Shown piece by piece: positions 17,511 through 26,103 of a stretch of DNA of 42,884 nucleotides (the stretch's first letter is position 1; the number at the start of each line of letters is the position of its first letter). The position numbers and the translations under genes were made by a program. The stretch comes from Ruminococcaceae bacterium UBA5413 (lineage in GTDB: Bacteria > Bacillota > Clostridia > Oscillospirales > Acutalibacteraceae). The stretch lies in the NCBI GenBank assembly GCA_002409585.1, contig DHNP01000022.1:1-42884 (forward strand). The letters are read 5' to 3'. Under the pieces are notes generated by a model. It made no database searches and had not been told where the DNA came from. It worked only from the letters and a program-made list of their open reading frames with translations.

Positions 17511-18887
17511 ATGCCAAACGATATCTTATCCAACGTAAAAAATATACATTTTATAGGGATAGGCGGCTCGGGCATGTGCCCTATCGCCGAAATCCTCCTC
17601 CACAGAGGCTATAACATAACGGGGTCAGACACTAACGAGTCCGACACCCTTCAGCGCGTGCGCTCCTACGGCATACCCGTCTTTATGGGGCAAAGGCCCG
17701 AAAACATCGGCAGCGCCCAGCTCGTGGTGTACTCAGCGGCCATAAAGCAAGACAATCCGGAACTTAAGGCCGCCCGCAGGATGGGCGTGCCGGCTGTAGA
17801 GCGCTCGGTCATGCTCGGCGCTGTCGCCAAAAAATACTCAAACTCCATCGCGGTTTCAGGCACCCACGGAAAAACGACAACAACGGCAATGATAACCCAG
17901 GTGTTTTTGGAAGCCGGAAAAGACCCGTCAGCCGTAATCGGCGGCAAGCTGCCGCTTATAGGCGCCAACGGCCGCGCCGGAAAATCAGACACCATAGTCT
18001 GCGAGGCGTGCGAGTACGTAGACACCTTTTTGCAGCTTTACCCTGCCGTTTCAGTCATACTCAACATCGACAACGACCATTTGGATTACTTTAAAACCGT
18101 TGAAAATATAATCGCGTCGTTCCATAAATTTGCCGGCCAGACCTCAAGGGCCGTTTTCGTCAACGGCGACAACGAAAACGCCCTTAAAGCCGTCAGCGGC
18201 ATAACAAACGCCGATATCATTACTTTCGGCATTGGTAAAAACAATGTCTACCGCGCCGAAAATATTGAGCCGGCAAAACGCGCGCGCGAAAAGTTCACGC
18301 TTGTAAAGGACGGCGCGGCCGTTACCGGCATTTCGCTCAGCATCCCCGGCAGGCACAATGTCTACAACGCTTTGGCGGCTTTCGCCGTAGCGGACTATTT
18401 CGGGATAGACCCATCGCGCATAGCTGACAGCATACACGCATTTACCGGCGTGCATCGCCGCTTTGAAATGCTCGGCGAATTCGGCGGCATAACTGTGGCC
18501 GACGACTTTGCCCACCACCCTACGGAGCTGACCGCGACGCTGACGGCAGCGAAAGAAATGGGCTTCTCACGCGTTTGGGCCGTTTTTCAGCCACACACAT
18601 ACTCGCGCACTTACATGCTGCTCGACGGCTTTGCAAAGGCGCTGAAAATAGCCGACAAAGTAGTACTCTCGGAGATCCTCGCCGTACGTGAAACAAACAC
18701 GTACAATATCTACGCAAAAGACCTCGCGGCAAAAATACCCGGTGCCGTCTGGTTTAAAACGTTCGATGAAATAACGGACTACATCGTTGGAAATGCCCGC
18801 AGCGGCGACCTCATACTTACGCTCGGCGGCGGCGACGTTTACAAATGTGCCAACATGATAGTAGACAAATATAAAAAGCTGATGTAA
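17511..18887 (+). CDS. murC: UDP-N-acetylmuramate--L-alanine ligase
   Basis: ATP-dependent ligase that adds L-alanine to UDP-N-acetylmuramate, the first peptide step of peptidoglycan precursor synthesis in the cytosol. Visible: N-terminal UDP-binding HFIGIGGSGMCPIAEILL (13-30), the ATP loop GTHGKTTTT (117-125), the central NIDNDHLDYF segment, and C-terminal DDFAHHPTEL and FQPHTYSRT motifs. Its 458 residues are normal. ATG 17511 follows TTAGGAGAA. It is not in a mur cluster here; it stands between the sporulation genes and the polyphosphate genes. Confidence 0.97.
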   Translation: MPNDILSNVKNIHFIGIGGSGMCPIAEILLHRGYNITGSDTNESDTLQRVRSYGIPVFMGQRPENIGSAQLVVYSAAIKQDNPELKAARRMGVPAVERSVMLGAVAKKYSNSIAVSGTHGKTTTTAMITQVFLEAGKDPSAVIGGKLPLIGANGRAGKSDTIVCEACEYVDTFLQLYPAVSVILNIDNDHLDYFKTVENIIASFHKFAGQTSRAVFVNGDNENALKAVSGITNADIITFGIGKNNVYRAENIEPAKRAREKFTLVKDGAAVTGISLSIPGRHNVYNALAAFAVADYFGIDPSRIADSIHAFTGVHRRFEMLGEFGGITVADDFAHHPTELTATLTAAKEMGFSRVWAVFQPHTYSRTYMLLDGFAKALKIADKVVLSEILAVRETNTYNIYAKDLAAKIPGAVWFKTFDEITDYIVGNARSGDLILTLGGGDVYKCANMIVDKYKKLM

Positions 18888-19019
18888 AAAGCGGATTTTT
18901 ACGTGTTTAACATTTACAGGCAAACCACATTCTTTATAAGCACCGCACATGCAGATAGTGCATTATAAATAATAAACATTTTAAAATATATTTTAATATA
19001 TAAAAATTGTACAATATTA

Positions 19020-19048
19020 TTGCCTTATTCTTTTGTTTTTGCTATAAT
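19020..19048 (+). promoter_or_regulatory. Promoter of the ppx-ppk1-pfk operon
   Basis: TTGCCT (19020-19025), a 17-nt spacer and TATAAT (19043-19048), giving a leader of about 130 nt. The preceding 18888-19019 is AT-rich with no gene. Confidence 0.6.
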
Positions 19049-19083
19049 ATATGATATATTTAAGGCAATAAACGCTTAAACGC

Positions 19084-19149
19084 GCAGGCAGCTGACATTG
19101 ATATGCCTGCCGTGCCCTGCCCGTCTGCGGCAGCCAGGGCGGTTTTTTG
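19084..19149 (+). terminator. Two-hairpin, terminator-like leader before ppx
   Basis: Hairpin 1: GCAGGCA (19084-19090) with TGCCTGC (19104-19110). Hairpin 2: GCCC/GGGC plus TGCC/GGCA (19114-19121 with 19129-19140), followed directly by GGTTTTTTG. It lies between the promoter and the ppx ribosome site, so it acts either as an attenuator or as the end of a short RNA. No known riboswitch motif was recognised. Confidence 0.55.
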
Positions 19150-19186
19150 CCATTTAAACAAATTACCATAACCCGGAGGCATCCCC

Positions 19187-20740
19187 ATGAACAAAAAAAA
19201 CGACCTTAAGGTTGCCGCTGTAATAGACATCGGTTCCAGCACGCTTAAAATGCGCATATCCCAGCTTAAAAAAAATAAAATATCCGACATAGACCGCCTT
19301 GAGCATCCCGTCTGCCTCGGCCATGAAGTTTTTACCGAGGGCAAGATAAGTTTTGAGAGCCTGCGTGAATTATCCTCGCTGCTGCACGGTTTTTCAGGCG
19401 TTATGGATGAGTACGGCGTAAAACAGTACAGGGTAGTCGCGACTACCGCTCTGCGGGATGCGAAAAACAGGTCGTACGTCGTAGACCAGCTCCGGATACA
19501 AAACGGCATGAACGTCGAAGTGCTCGAGGACGACCAGGAAAAAACCCTTATTTACTACGAAATAATAGAATTTTTCAAAAAAGCCGGAAAATTAAACGGC
19601 GAAAGCGCGCTCATCGCCTACATAGGCGCAGGCACCATAGGGTTTGCGGTTTACGACGGCACGCAGATGGTATTTTCACAAAATATACCCATGGGCTCGT
19701 TAAAGCTGCCGGATATGCTCGGCAATATACAAAACCTGTCCGACGATTTCTACACCGTTGCGGAAGAATACCTCGACACCATACTCGAGCATATAAAAAT
19801 ACCCATAAACGGCGGCCGCGTGGAGAACCTTATACTCACAGGCACGGAAACAAAGCTTATGGCAAAAATATGCGGCATAAAGCCGTCGGGCGGCTGCTGC
19901 GTCATAAACGCGCTGAAGCTAAGGGAGCTTTTCGAAAAAATACGTTCAATGACAAGGGAAAAAATAAGCCTTGCGTACGGCATTTCGGAAGAAGACGCCG
20001 AGCTGCTGTACTCATCGCTCGCCATATCCCTGCGCCTGCTTAAGTTTACGACATCCGACACGGTCGTTTCTCCCGACGTGGAGCTTTGGGACGCGCTTAT
20101 GCGGCTTATGCTTATGCCTAAGAGCGGCGGAGACTACTCGGCCCACGTGCGCTCAAACGCCATATCCTGTGCTCAGGAAATAGCGAAGGCTTACGACTGC
20201 GACGCCGTTCACTCCGAAACGATACGCATGTTCGCGTGCAGGATTTTTGACAAAATGAAGGGCGCGCACGGCCTTGACAGAAGAAAGCGCCTGCTTTTGG
20301 AGCTTGCCGCCATACTTCACGAGTGCGGCCATTACGTTACCGTAAAGCAGCACCTTGCAAGCTCTTTCGACCTCATAAAAGATATAGACATTTACGGCAT
20401 GACCGACAAGGAAATGCTTATGACGGCCTACACGGCAAGGTACAACGAGTACGAAGTCCCGGCTTTCGACGACTTTAAGTCATACGTGCCTGACGAAGGC
20501 GACCGCATAACCACGGCAAAGCTCGTTGCCATTTTCAGGCTGGCGAACGCGCTCGACAAATCGCGCAAACAAAAATTAAAAGACATAAAAGTAAGGCTTA
20601 AAAACGACAAGCTCATAATTTCCTCGCAAAGCGGCGAAAATTTTTACCTTGAGATGTGGGCGTTCAGGCAGTGCGCGCCGTTCTTCAAAGAAGTGTTCGG
20701 CTATGAGCCGGAGCTTTCGGTTAAAAGCTCATTGATATAG
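19187..20740 (+). CDS. ppx: Ppx/GppA-family exopolyphosphatase
   Basis: Phosphatase of the ASKHA-fold Ppx/GppA family, acting on polyphosphate or (p)ppGpp-type substrates. N-terminal: VIDIGSSTLKMRI (phosphate 1 loop), VATTALRDAKN, IAYIGAGTIGFAVYDG (phosphate 2 loop). C-terminal: an HD-like domain (LAAILHECGHYV, about residues 365-377). At 517 residues it is the long, two-domain form. ATG 19187 follows CGGAGG. It lies 2 nt before ppk1, so polyphosphate breakdown and synthesis enzymes are made together. Whether it is a true exopolyphosphatase or a GppA-type enzyme cannot be decided from sequence, but the neighbour favours polyphosphate. Confidence 0.88.
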   Translation: MNKKNDLKVAAVIDIGSSTLKMRISQLKKNKISDIDRLEHPVCLGHEVFTEGKISFESLRELSSLLHGFSGVMDEYGVKQYRVVATTALRDAKNRSYVVDQLRIQNGMNVEVLEDDQEKTLIYYEIIEFFKKAGKLNGESALIAYIGAGTIGFAVYDGTQMVFSQNIPMGSLKLPDMLGNIQNLSDDFYTVAEEYLDTILEHIKIPINGGRVENLILTGTETKLMAKICGIKPSGGCCVINALKLRELFEKIRSMTREKISLAYGISEEDAELLYSSLAISLRLLKFTTSDTVVSPDVELWDALMRLMLMPKSGGDYSAHVRSNAISCAQEIAKAYDCDAVHSETIRMFACRIFDKMKGAHGLDRRKRLLLELAAILHECGHYVTVKQHLASSFDLIKDIDIYGMTDKEMLMTAYTARYNEYEVPAFDDFKSYVPDEGDRITTAKLVAIFRLANALDKSRKQKLKDIKVRLKNDKLIISSQSGENFYLEMWAFRQCAPFFKEVFGYEPELSVKSSLI

Positions 20741-20742
20741 CA

Positions 20743-22884
20743 TTGGCGGTGGATGTATTGAACTCTAAGGGCAAAAAAGAAAATATGCCGTACGTAAACC
20801 GTGAATTAAGCTGGATGGACTTCAACTCGCGCGTACTTGAAGAAGCCTGCAAAAAGGCAAACCCGCTCATGGAAAGGATGCGTTTTTTAGGCATAACGGC
20901 CTCCAACCTCGATGAATTTTTCATGGTGCGCGTCGCCGGAGTCATGGAACAGGTAGCTTCAAACTACAGCACAAGGGACCCCTCCGGCCTTACCCCCGCA
21001 CAGCTTCTGCCCATGCTGTCAGACAAAATACACGTCTTTGCAGACAGGCAGTACTCATGCTTTGGCCGCTCGGTAGTCCCGTCGCTTAAAAAACACGGCA
21101 TACGCTTCCTTACGCCGGACAGGATGGACGGTACACAGAAAGAGTTCATATCGGATTACTTTGATAAAGTCCTGTTTCCCGTACTTACGCCTCTCGCCGT
21201 CGACAAAAGCCGCCCTTTCCCTATGCTTGCAAACAAAAGCCTCAACATAGCCGTCCGCCTTAAGGGTAAAGGCGAGTCTTACTTTGCCGTCGTGCAGGTA
21301 CCCGGCGGGATACTTTCACGTTTTCTGCGGCTGCCCTCCGAAAGCGGATACGACTATGTGCTGCTTGAAAACGTTATAATATATAAGCTGCCGGAGCTGT
21401 TTGAGCTTAACGACATACGCAGCACGTGCACTTTCAGGATAACGCGCAACTCAGACCTCGATATAGACGAGGACACCGAAGACCTTCTTATGGAAATACA
21501 AAAATCAATAAAAAAGCGTAAGCGCGGCAAGCCGGTACGCCTGGAGCTTTCAAAAAAGCACGACGCCGAAACTGAAAAATTTTTAAAAGAAATGCTCGAA
21601 ATAGACGACAGCGACATTTACGAGGCCACAGGGCCGCTCGACCTGACTTTCTGCACTAAGTTCGCGTCGCTGCCGCAGTTTACGGGCCTTTGCTTCAGGC
21701 CCATAAATCCCGTGTACCCGCCGGCAGATTTCTGGGGGTACGACGATATCTTTGAGGCGATACGCGAAAAAGACAGGATGGTACACCACCCATACGAAAG
21801 CTTCGAGACCGTAGTCGATTTCGTAAAAACAGCCGCGGAGGACGAAAACGTACTCGCCATAAAGCAGACTCTCTACCGCGTAAGCGGGCAGTCGCCAATA
21901 ATCGGCGCGCTTATAAAAGCCGCCGAAAACGGCAAGCAGGTAACAGTCCTTGTCGAACTTAAAGCCCGCTTTGACGAAGAGAACAATTTAAAGTGGGCAA
22001 AAAAACTTGAGGAAGCCGGCTGCCACGTCATCTACGGCCTTTCAGGCCTTAAAACGCACTGCAAGATACTGCTTGTAGTGCGGCGCGACGAGGACGGCAT
22101 AAGGCGGTACGTACACATGGGTACCGGCAACTACAATGAAAGCACCGCCAAAGTCTACACAGACATAGGCGTCTTTACATGCCGCGAGCCGTACGGCTCG
22201 GATGCATCGTCGCTTTTCAACGTGTTAACCGGCTACTCACGCCCGCCAGAGTACAACCGCTTTATAGTAGCGCCTGACGGCATACGCGAATTTTTCAGGC
22301 GCATGATAGAAAAAGAAATAGAAAACGCGAAGTCCTCGCTGCCGTGCGGCATAACGGCTAAAATAAATTCGCTGGTAGACCCCGAGACAATCTCGCTTTT
22401 ATACAAGGCTTCAGGCGCCGGAGTAACCGTAAGGCTCATAGTACGCGGCATATGCTGCCTGATCCCCGGGCTGCCCGGGCACAGCGAAAACATAACCGTG
22501 CACAGCATTGTAGGGCAGCTTCTTGAGCACAGCAGGATATATAAGTTTGAAAACGCGGGCGACCCTAAAATATACATGGGAAGCGCGGACTGGATGCAGC
22601 GCAACTTCGACCGCCGCGTAGAGCTTGTTTTCCCCATAGAAGACGAACAGCTGAAACAAAGGGCGTTTGGTATACTTGACCTTTTACTGTCTGATAATAC
22701 GAATACCCGCGTTATGGACTCAAACGCCGTTTACCACAGCACCGACCGGCGCGGCAGGCTGCCGTGCAGCTGCCAGGTTGAATTTTCAAAGGCGGCACAG
22801 GCGGCTGTGAAAAAGCTCGGCGCTGAAAAGCCTCCTGCCTATGAACCTGTACAGCGTCCGGCGGCACGGGACGGCAGCCAGTAA
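20743..22884 (+). CDS. ppk1: Polyphosphate kinase 1
   Basis: Reversibly polymerises the gamma-phosphate of ATP into inorganic polyphosphate. Family order is seen: N domain YVNRELSWMDFNSRVLEEA, head domain, then two phospholipase-D-like C domains. The motif RYVHMGTGNYNESTAKVYTD carries His458, matching the E. coli phospho-histidine, and LLEHSRIYKF carries His596; SADWMQRNFDRRVELVFPI follows. The frame opens at TTG 20743, 2 nt after the ppx stop, with no good ribosome site. TTG 20758 behind GGTGGA, or ATG 20785, are alternative starts that keep every domain. A short Pro-rich tail ends the 713-residue protein. Confidence 0.95.
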   Translation: MAVDVLNSKGKKENMPYVNRELSWMDFNSRVLEEACKKANPLMERMRFLGITASNLDEFFMVRVAGVMEQVASNYSTRDPSGLTPAQLLPMLSDKIHVFADRQYSCFGRSVVPSLKKHGIRFLTPDRMDGTQKEFISDYFDKVLFPVLTPLAVDKSRPFPMLANKSLNIAVRLKGKGESYFAVVQVPGGILSRFLRLPSESGYDYVLLENVIIYKLPELFELNDIRSTCTFRITRNSDLDIDEDTEDLLMEIQKSIKKRKRGKPVRLELSKKHDAETEKFLKEMLEIDDSDIYEATGPLDLTFCTKFASLPQFTGLCFRPINPVYPPADFWGYDDIFEAIREKDRMVHHPYESFETVVDFVKTAAEDENVLAIKQTLYRVSGQSPIIGALIKAAENGKQVTVLVELKARFDEENNLKWAKKLEEAGCHVIYGLSGLKTHCKILLVVRRDEDGIRRYVHMGTGNYNESTAKVYTDIGVFTCREPYGSDASSLFNVLTGYSRPPEYNRFIVAPDGIREFFRRMIEKEIENAKSSLPCGITAKINSLVDPETISLLYKASGAGVTVRLIVRGICCLIPGLPGHSENITVHSIVGQLLEHSRIYKFENAGDPKIYMGSADWMQRNFDRRVELVFPIEDEQLKQRAFGILDLLLSDNTNTRVMDSNAVYHSTDRRGRLPCSCQVEFSKAAQAAVKKLGAEKPPAYEPVQRPAARDGSQ

Positions 22885-22909
22885 ACCGGTATAAAAAGGA
22901 ATGAAGAAA

Positions 22910-23986
22910 ATGAAACGTGTAGGCATACTTACAAGCGGCGGCGACTGCCAGGGCCTTAACGCCGCGATACGCGGCATAGCGAAGTCGCTGTACGCGAAAT
23001 TCGGCGGCGGCGTTGAGATCTACGGCATACAGGACGGGTACCGCGGGCTTATCTACGGCTCGTTCAAAAAGATGAAGCGCGAAGACTTTTCCGGCATACT
23101 GACATTAGGCGGCACCATACTCGGCACTTCGCGGCAGCCTTTTAAGCAGATACGCGTTATAGACAGCTCAAGCGTAGACAAAGTAAAAAACATGAAAAGT
23201 AATTATAAAAGGCTGAAGCTTGACTGCCTTATCATTTTAGGCGGAAACGGCACGCATAAAACAGCCAACCTCCTTTCCGAAGAAGGGCTTAACGTCATTA
23301 CGCTGCCTAAAACAATAGACAACGATATATGGAACACAGACATGACCTTCGGCTTTTCAAGCGCCGTAGAAATCGCAAGCCACGTTATAGACTGCATACA
23401 CACTACCGCTACTTCACACGGCAGGGTCTTCATAGTTGAAGTCATGGGGCACAAAGCCGGCTGGCTTACGCTGCAGGCGGGCATTGCCGGAGGAGCCGAC
23501 GTCATTATAATACCTGAAATACCGTACTCCATAGATTCTGTAATAAATTCGCTTGAGGAGCGTAATAAACAGGGCAAAAGGTTCTCTATACTTGCCGTCG
23601 CCGAGGGCGCCCTTTCGGCAGAAGAAGCCAGGATGCCCAAAAAAGCCTTTAAAAGCGAGCGCTCCGCTATGGCCTACCCGTCAATATCTTACAGGCTTGC
23701 CGACGAGATAGGTAAAAAAACCGGCAGGGAAATACGCGTCACCGTGCCGGGGCATTTTCAGCGCGGAGGCAGCCCGTGCCCGTACGACCGCATACTTGCA
23801 ACACGTTTCGGCGCGGCTGCGACGGGCCTTATAGCCGAGGAAAAATACGGCTGCATGGTAGGACTCAAAAGCGGGCACATAGTGCCGGTGCCGCTTAAAG
23901 ACGTCGCCGGCAGGCTTAAAACAGTCCCTTCTGACTGCGAGCTTATAAAAACCGCCCGCGACATAGGCATAAGCTTCGGCGACTGA
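22910..23986 (+). CDS. 6-phosphofructokinase, mixed ATP/PPi-type signature
   Basis: Glycolytic phosphofructokinase-family enzyme of 358 residues. Motifs: LTSGGDCQGLNAAIR (8-21), GGNGT (111-115), PKTIDND (133-139), MGHKAGWLTLQAGIAGGAD and GHFQRGGSPCPYDR. The Gly after GGN is ATP-like, while Lys in PKTIDND is typical of PPi-dependent enzymes, and Asn replaces the usual Asp of GGDG. Such hybrids occur in clostridial PFK subfamilies, so phosphoryl-donor choice is open. AAGGA is 9 nt before ATG 22910 and abuts the in-frame ATG 22901, so 22910 is preferred. It follows ppk1 by 25 nt, suggesting a link between polyphosphate/PPi metabolism and glycolysis. Confidence 0.9.
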   Translation: MKRVGILTSGGDCQGLNAAIRGIAKSLYAKFGGGVEIYGIQDGYRGLIYGSFKKMKREDFSGILTLGGTILGTSRQPFKQIRVIDSSSVDKVKNMKSNYKRLKLDCLIILGGNGTHKTANLLSEEGLNVITLPKTIDNDIWNTDMTFGFSSAVEIASHVIDCIHTTATSHGRVFIVEVMGHKAGWLTLQAGIAGGADVIIIPEIPYSIDSVINSLEERNKQGKRFSILAVAEGALSAEEARMPKKAFKSERSAMAYPSISYRLADEIGKKTGREIRVTVPGHFQRGGSPCPYDRILATRFGAAATGLIAEEKYGCMVGLKSGHIVPVPLKDVAGRLKTVPSDCELIKTARDIGISFGD

Positions 23987-24043
23987 CAAAGCGCGCAGCC
24001 CAAGGCCTTACCCTAAAGCATCCCTTTGGCCTTAACTTAAAAA

Positions 24044-24090
24044 AACCGGAGCTGCCGTACGACATATACGTAACGCAGTTCCGGTTTTGT
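24044..24090. terminator. Bidirectional terminator between pfk and a hypothetical gene
   Basis: A 12-bp stem with one G-U pair (24044-24055 with 24075-24086), A-rich on the left and TTTT on the right. It serves both the convergent pfk operon and the minus-strand gene. Confidence 0.8.
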
Positions 24091-24122
24091 GCAGTTTTTT
24101 AAAATATTTCAGGGTCTGGCTC

Positions 24123-24920
24123 CTACCTGTTCTCAAGCGCGTTTGAGCTGTCAAGCGCCTGTGCCATTATGCTCTTTCTCTTTTTCTTTTTTTCCGGTTT
24201 AAAGTGCCTGCCTTTAATTTTTAACGCCGCTTTTGCCGACTTCTGCAGTTCCTCGTTAAAAAGCGGCCTGACATGCTTAAGCGCGCCGTCCGTAAACCCG
24301 TTGATGATAACTATGGTTATTATCGAACGCACGTCTATATCGCCGCTCATATACATATCGTTCAGAAGTGCACACACTTTTTTCACACGCGCGTCATCCT
24401 CACCGCAGCTGCCGCAAAGGCCGTTAAGCTTAGGCATAAGATTTTCGCGGGCAAAAGAAACGGCGCGTACATCGCCGTACTTAGCCTTTTCCTCGTTTAT
24501 TTCCGCTTTAAGCTCAGGGAAAACGCCGACAAAGCGGTTGAAAAAGAAGATGGGGTCTACATTGTCGTCATCGTCTTTTTTCTTTTTTTTCTTTGCCCTT
24601 GCCACCGTCGTCTGCACAGGGCCGCGCACAGTTTCAATAAAGTCGCAGGCAATGCTTTTAGCTTCGTTCGCGGTATCGGTTTCAGGGTCAAAAAGCCAAA
24701 CGGAAACAGACTTCCACTTGCCGTCAAGCTCGGTGCCGTCTGTGCCGCACTCCATAAGGTTAAAGCGTTTTTTATCTTCCTCATAAGCTATTTTGTAAGC
24801 TATATCTTCGTTAATAAAGACGGCGGAAACACCGTCGTCGGTTTTTTGCCGTCCGAAGCCCGAGGCTTCCAGCTGTTCGCCCACACCGCCGGCTACAATT
24901 TCAAAAATCTTTTTATCCAA
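24123..24920 (-). CDS. Conserved-looking hypothetical protein with lysine/aspartate linker
   Basis: Not recognised. A 265-residue soluble, highly charged protein with no signal peptide or membrane span. Residues 1-100 look like a compact alpha/beta domain (ISFNEDIAYK-like strand pattern and VWLFDPETDTANEAKSIACD). A low-complexity linker KKKKKKDDDD lies near 110-120. The second half is helical (FFNRFVGVFPELKAEINEEK). The tail is basic (KPEKKKKRKS). Translation begins at TTG 24920, 8 nt after GGGGGA. It is monocistronic, with a terminator on its left and a TTGATT-17-TATAAT promoter on the minus strand upstream. No function is assigned. Confidence 0.75.
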   Translation of the reverse strand: MDKKIFEIVAGGVGEQLEASGFGRQKTDDGVSAVFINEDIAYKIAYEEDKKRFNLMECGTDGTELDGKWKSVSVWLFDPETDTANEAKSIACDFIETVRGPVQTTVARAKKKKKKDDDDNVDPIFFFNRFVGVFPELKAEINEEKAKYGDVRAVSFARENLMPKLNGLCGSCGEDDARVKKVCALLNDMYMSGDIDVRSIITIVIINGFTDGALKHVRPLFNEELQKSAKAALKIKGRHFKPEKKKKRKSIMAQALDSSNALENR

Positions 24921-25069
24921 TTATGAAGTCCCCCGTTCCCGCAAAGCGGAATTCTTAAATATTCTTAACTTACAGTCAATTATATTATAACCGTAATAAA
25001 AAATCAATCACTGCATAAAAAGCTTTTAATTTTCGCTTTAAAGTCCGCGCGCAGGCGTTGGTTTACGGT

Positions 25070-25090
25070 AAAAAAACCGCCGCGCGGCGG
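25070..25090 (-). terminator. Terminator of the PHP-domain gene
   Basis: Perfect GC palindrome CCGCCGCGCGGCGG (25077-25090), followed on the minus strand by seven T. Confidence 0.8.
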
Positions 25091-25092
25091 CG

Positions 25093-25932
25093 TTAATGCT
25101 TCGGATGGGCTTTTTTGTAAAAGAGTTTGTCCAGTTCTTCGTCGGGAGTTGTACACGTGCCGAGCGGCTTAGGGTCAGGCTGGTACAAACCGTGGAAATC
25201 CGTCCCGCCAGTCATCACAAGGTCGTAATTACGGGCAATCTCCTTAAGTTTTTCTTCTTCGCCGTCTTTTAGCCGCGGGTAAAAGACCTCCGCGCCGTCT
25301 ATCTCGCCTGAAGCGGCGAGCCGCTCCAAAAGGCCGAAGCTGTCATAAAGCCCCGGGTGGGCAAGCACCGCTACGCCGCCCGCTTCATGTATCTGCTCTA
25401 TAACGTCATGTACTTCCGGATATTTTACCGGCATATACGCAAGGCCGTTTTTAGGGTTAAAAAGCCTTTGAAACACCGTCCCGAAAAAGCCGTCCGCATA
25501 GCCGGCGTCCACAAGGGCGTGCATTATGTGCTGCTTGTAAATATTAGTACTGCCCTGCGCGCGGCGCATTATCATTTCAGCAGGTATAGGGTAAATCGTC
25601 ATTACTTTCTGTATCATTATAACGGCCGAGCGCCGGCGCGCATCGCGTGTGCGTTTGCACAGCCCTTCAAGCCTGTCGGTATGGTCGCTTAAGTAGCAGA
25701 GCACGTGCGCCTTGCGGTTAGTCGCGGAATCAGTCGCCGAAAATTCAACGCCTGAAAGCACCTTGACCCCGCGCCTGTCGCCGAATATCTTTGCCCTCGT
25801 CGAGCCGGCAAACGTGTCATGGTCTGTAACGGAAATTGTCGTAATGCCGCGTCTTTTAGCAAGTAAAACAATTTCTTCTATACTTAAACACCCATCGGAC
25901 ATTTTAGTATGACAATGTAAATCAGCAGGCAT
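25093..25932 (-). CDS. PHP-domain phosphoesterase
   Basis: Metal-dependent phosphoesterase of the PHP family, subgroup of the YciV/RnmA-type 3',5'-nucleoside bisphosphate phosphatases / 5'-3' RNases. Metal-binding motifs in order: DLHCHTKMSDG at the N-terminus, VTDHDTFAGS, a GVEFSA segment, VAVLAHPGLYD and TGGTDFHG near the C-terminus. It is 279 residues long. The frame is open to 25977, but the promoter -10 box lies just beyond that and AAGGGTGA precedes ATG 25932, which also starts the family's conserved MPADLHCHT. Substrate is not decidable from sequence. Confidence 0.9.
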   Translation of the reverse strand: MPADLHCHTKMSDGCLSIEEIVLLAKRRGITTISVTDHDTFAGSTRAKIFGDRRGVKVLSGVEFSATDSATNRKAHVLCYLSDHTDRLEGLCKRTRDARRRSAVIMIQKVMTIYPIPAEMIMRRAQGSTNIYKQHIMHALVDAGYADGFFGTVFQRLFNPKNGLAYMPVKYPEVHDVIEQIHEAGGVAVLAHPGLYDSFGLLERLAASGEIDGAEVFYPRLKDGEEEKLKEIARNYDLVMTGGTDFHGLYQPDPKPLGTCTTPDEELDKLFYKKAHPKH

Positions 25933-25979
25933 CCTCTCACCCTTCCCGTTTATTGCCGCCGTAATCCTCATATGCATAT

Positions 25980-26008
25980 ATTATAGTACAAAACGGCATT
26001 TTAAGCAA
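25980..26008 (-). promoter_or_regulatory. Promoter of the PHP-domain gene
   Basis: On the minus strand: TTGCTT (26008-26003), a 17-nt spacer, TATAAT (25985-25980). The predicted start near 25973 lies downstream of the longer-frame ATG at 25977, excluding that start. Confidence 0.7.
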
Positions 26009-26103
26009 CTGCCGCACGGGCATTATAGTCTCAACTTTTTACAGGACTGCAATAAGCTGTATGCGGCGGCAGGCTTTTTGTGAGCGGTGGCACCGGCGCT
26101 CCG

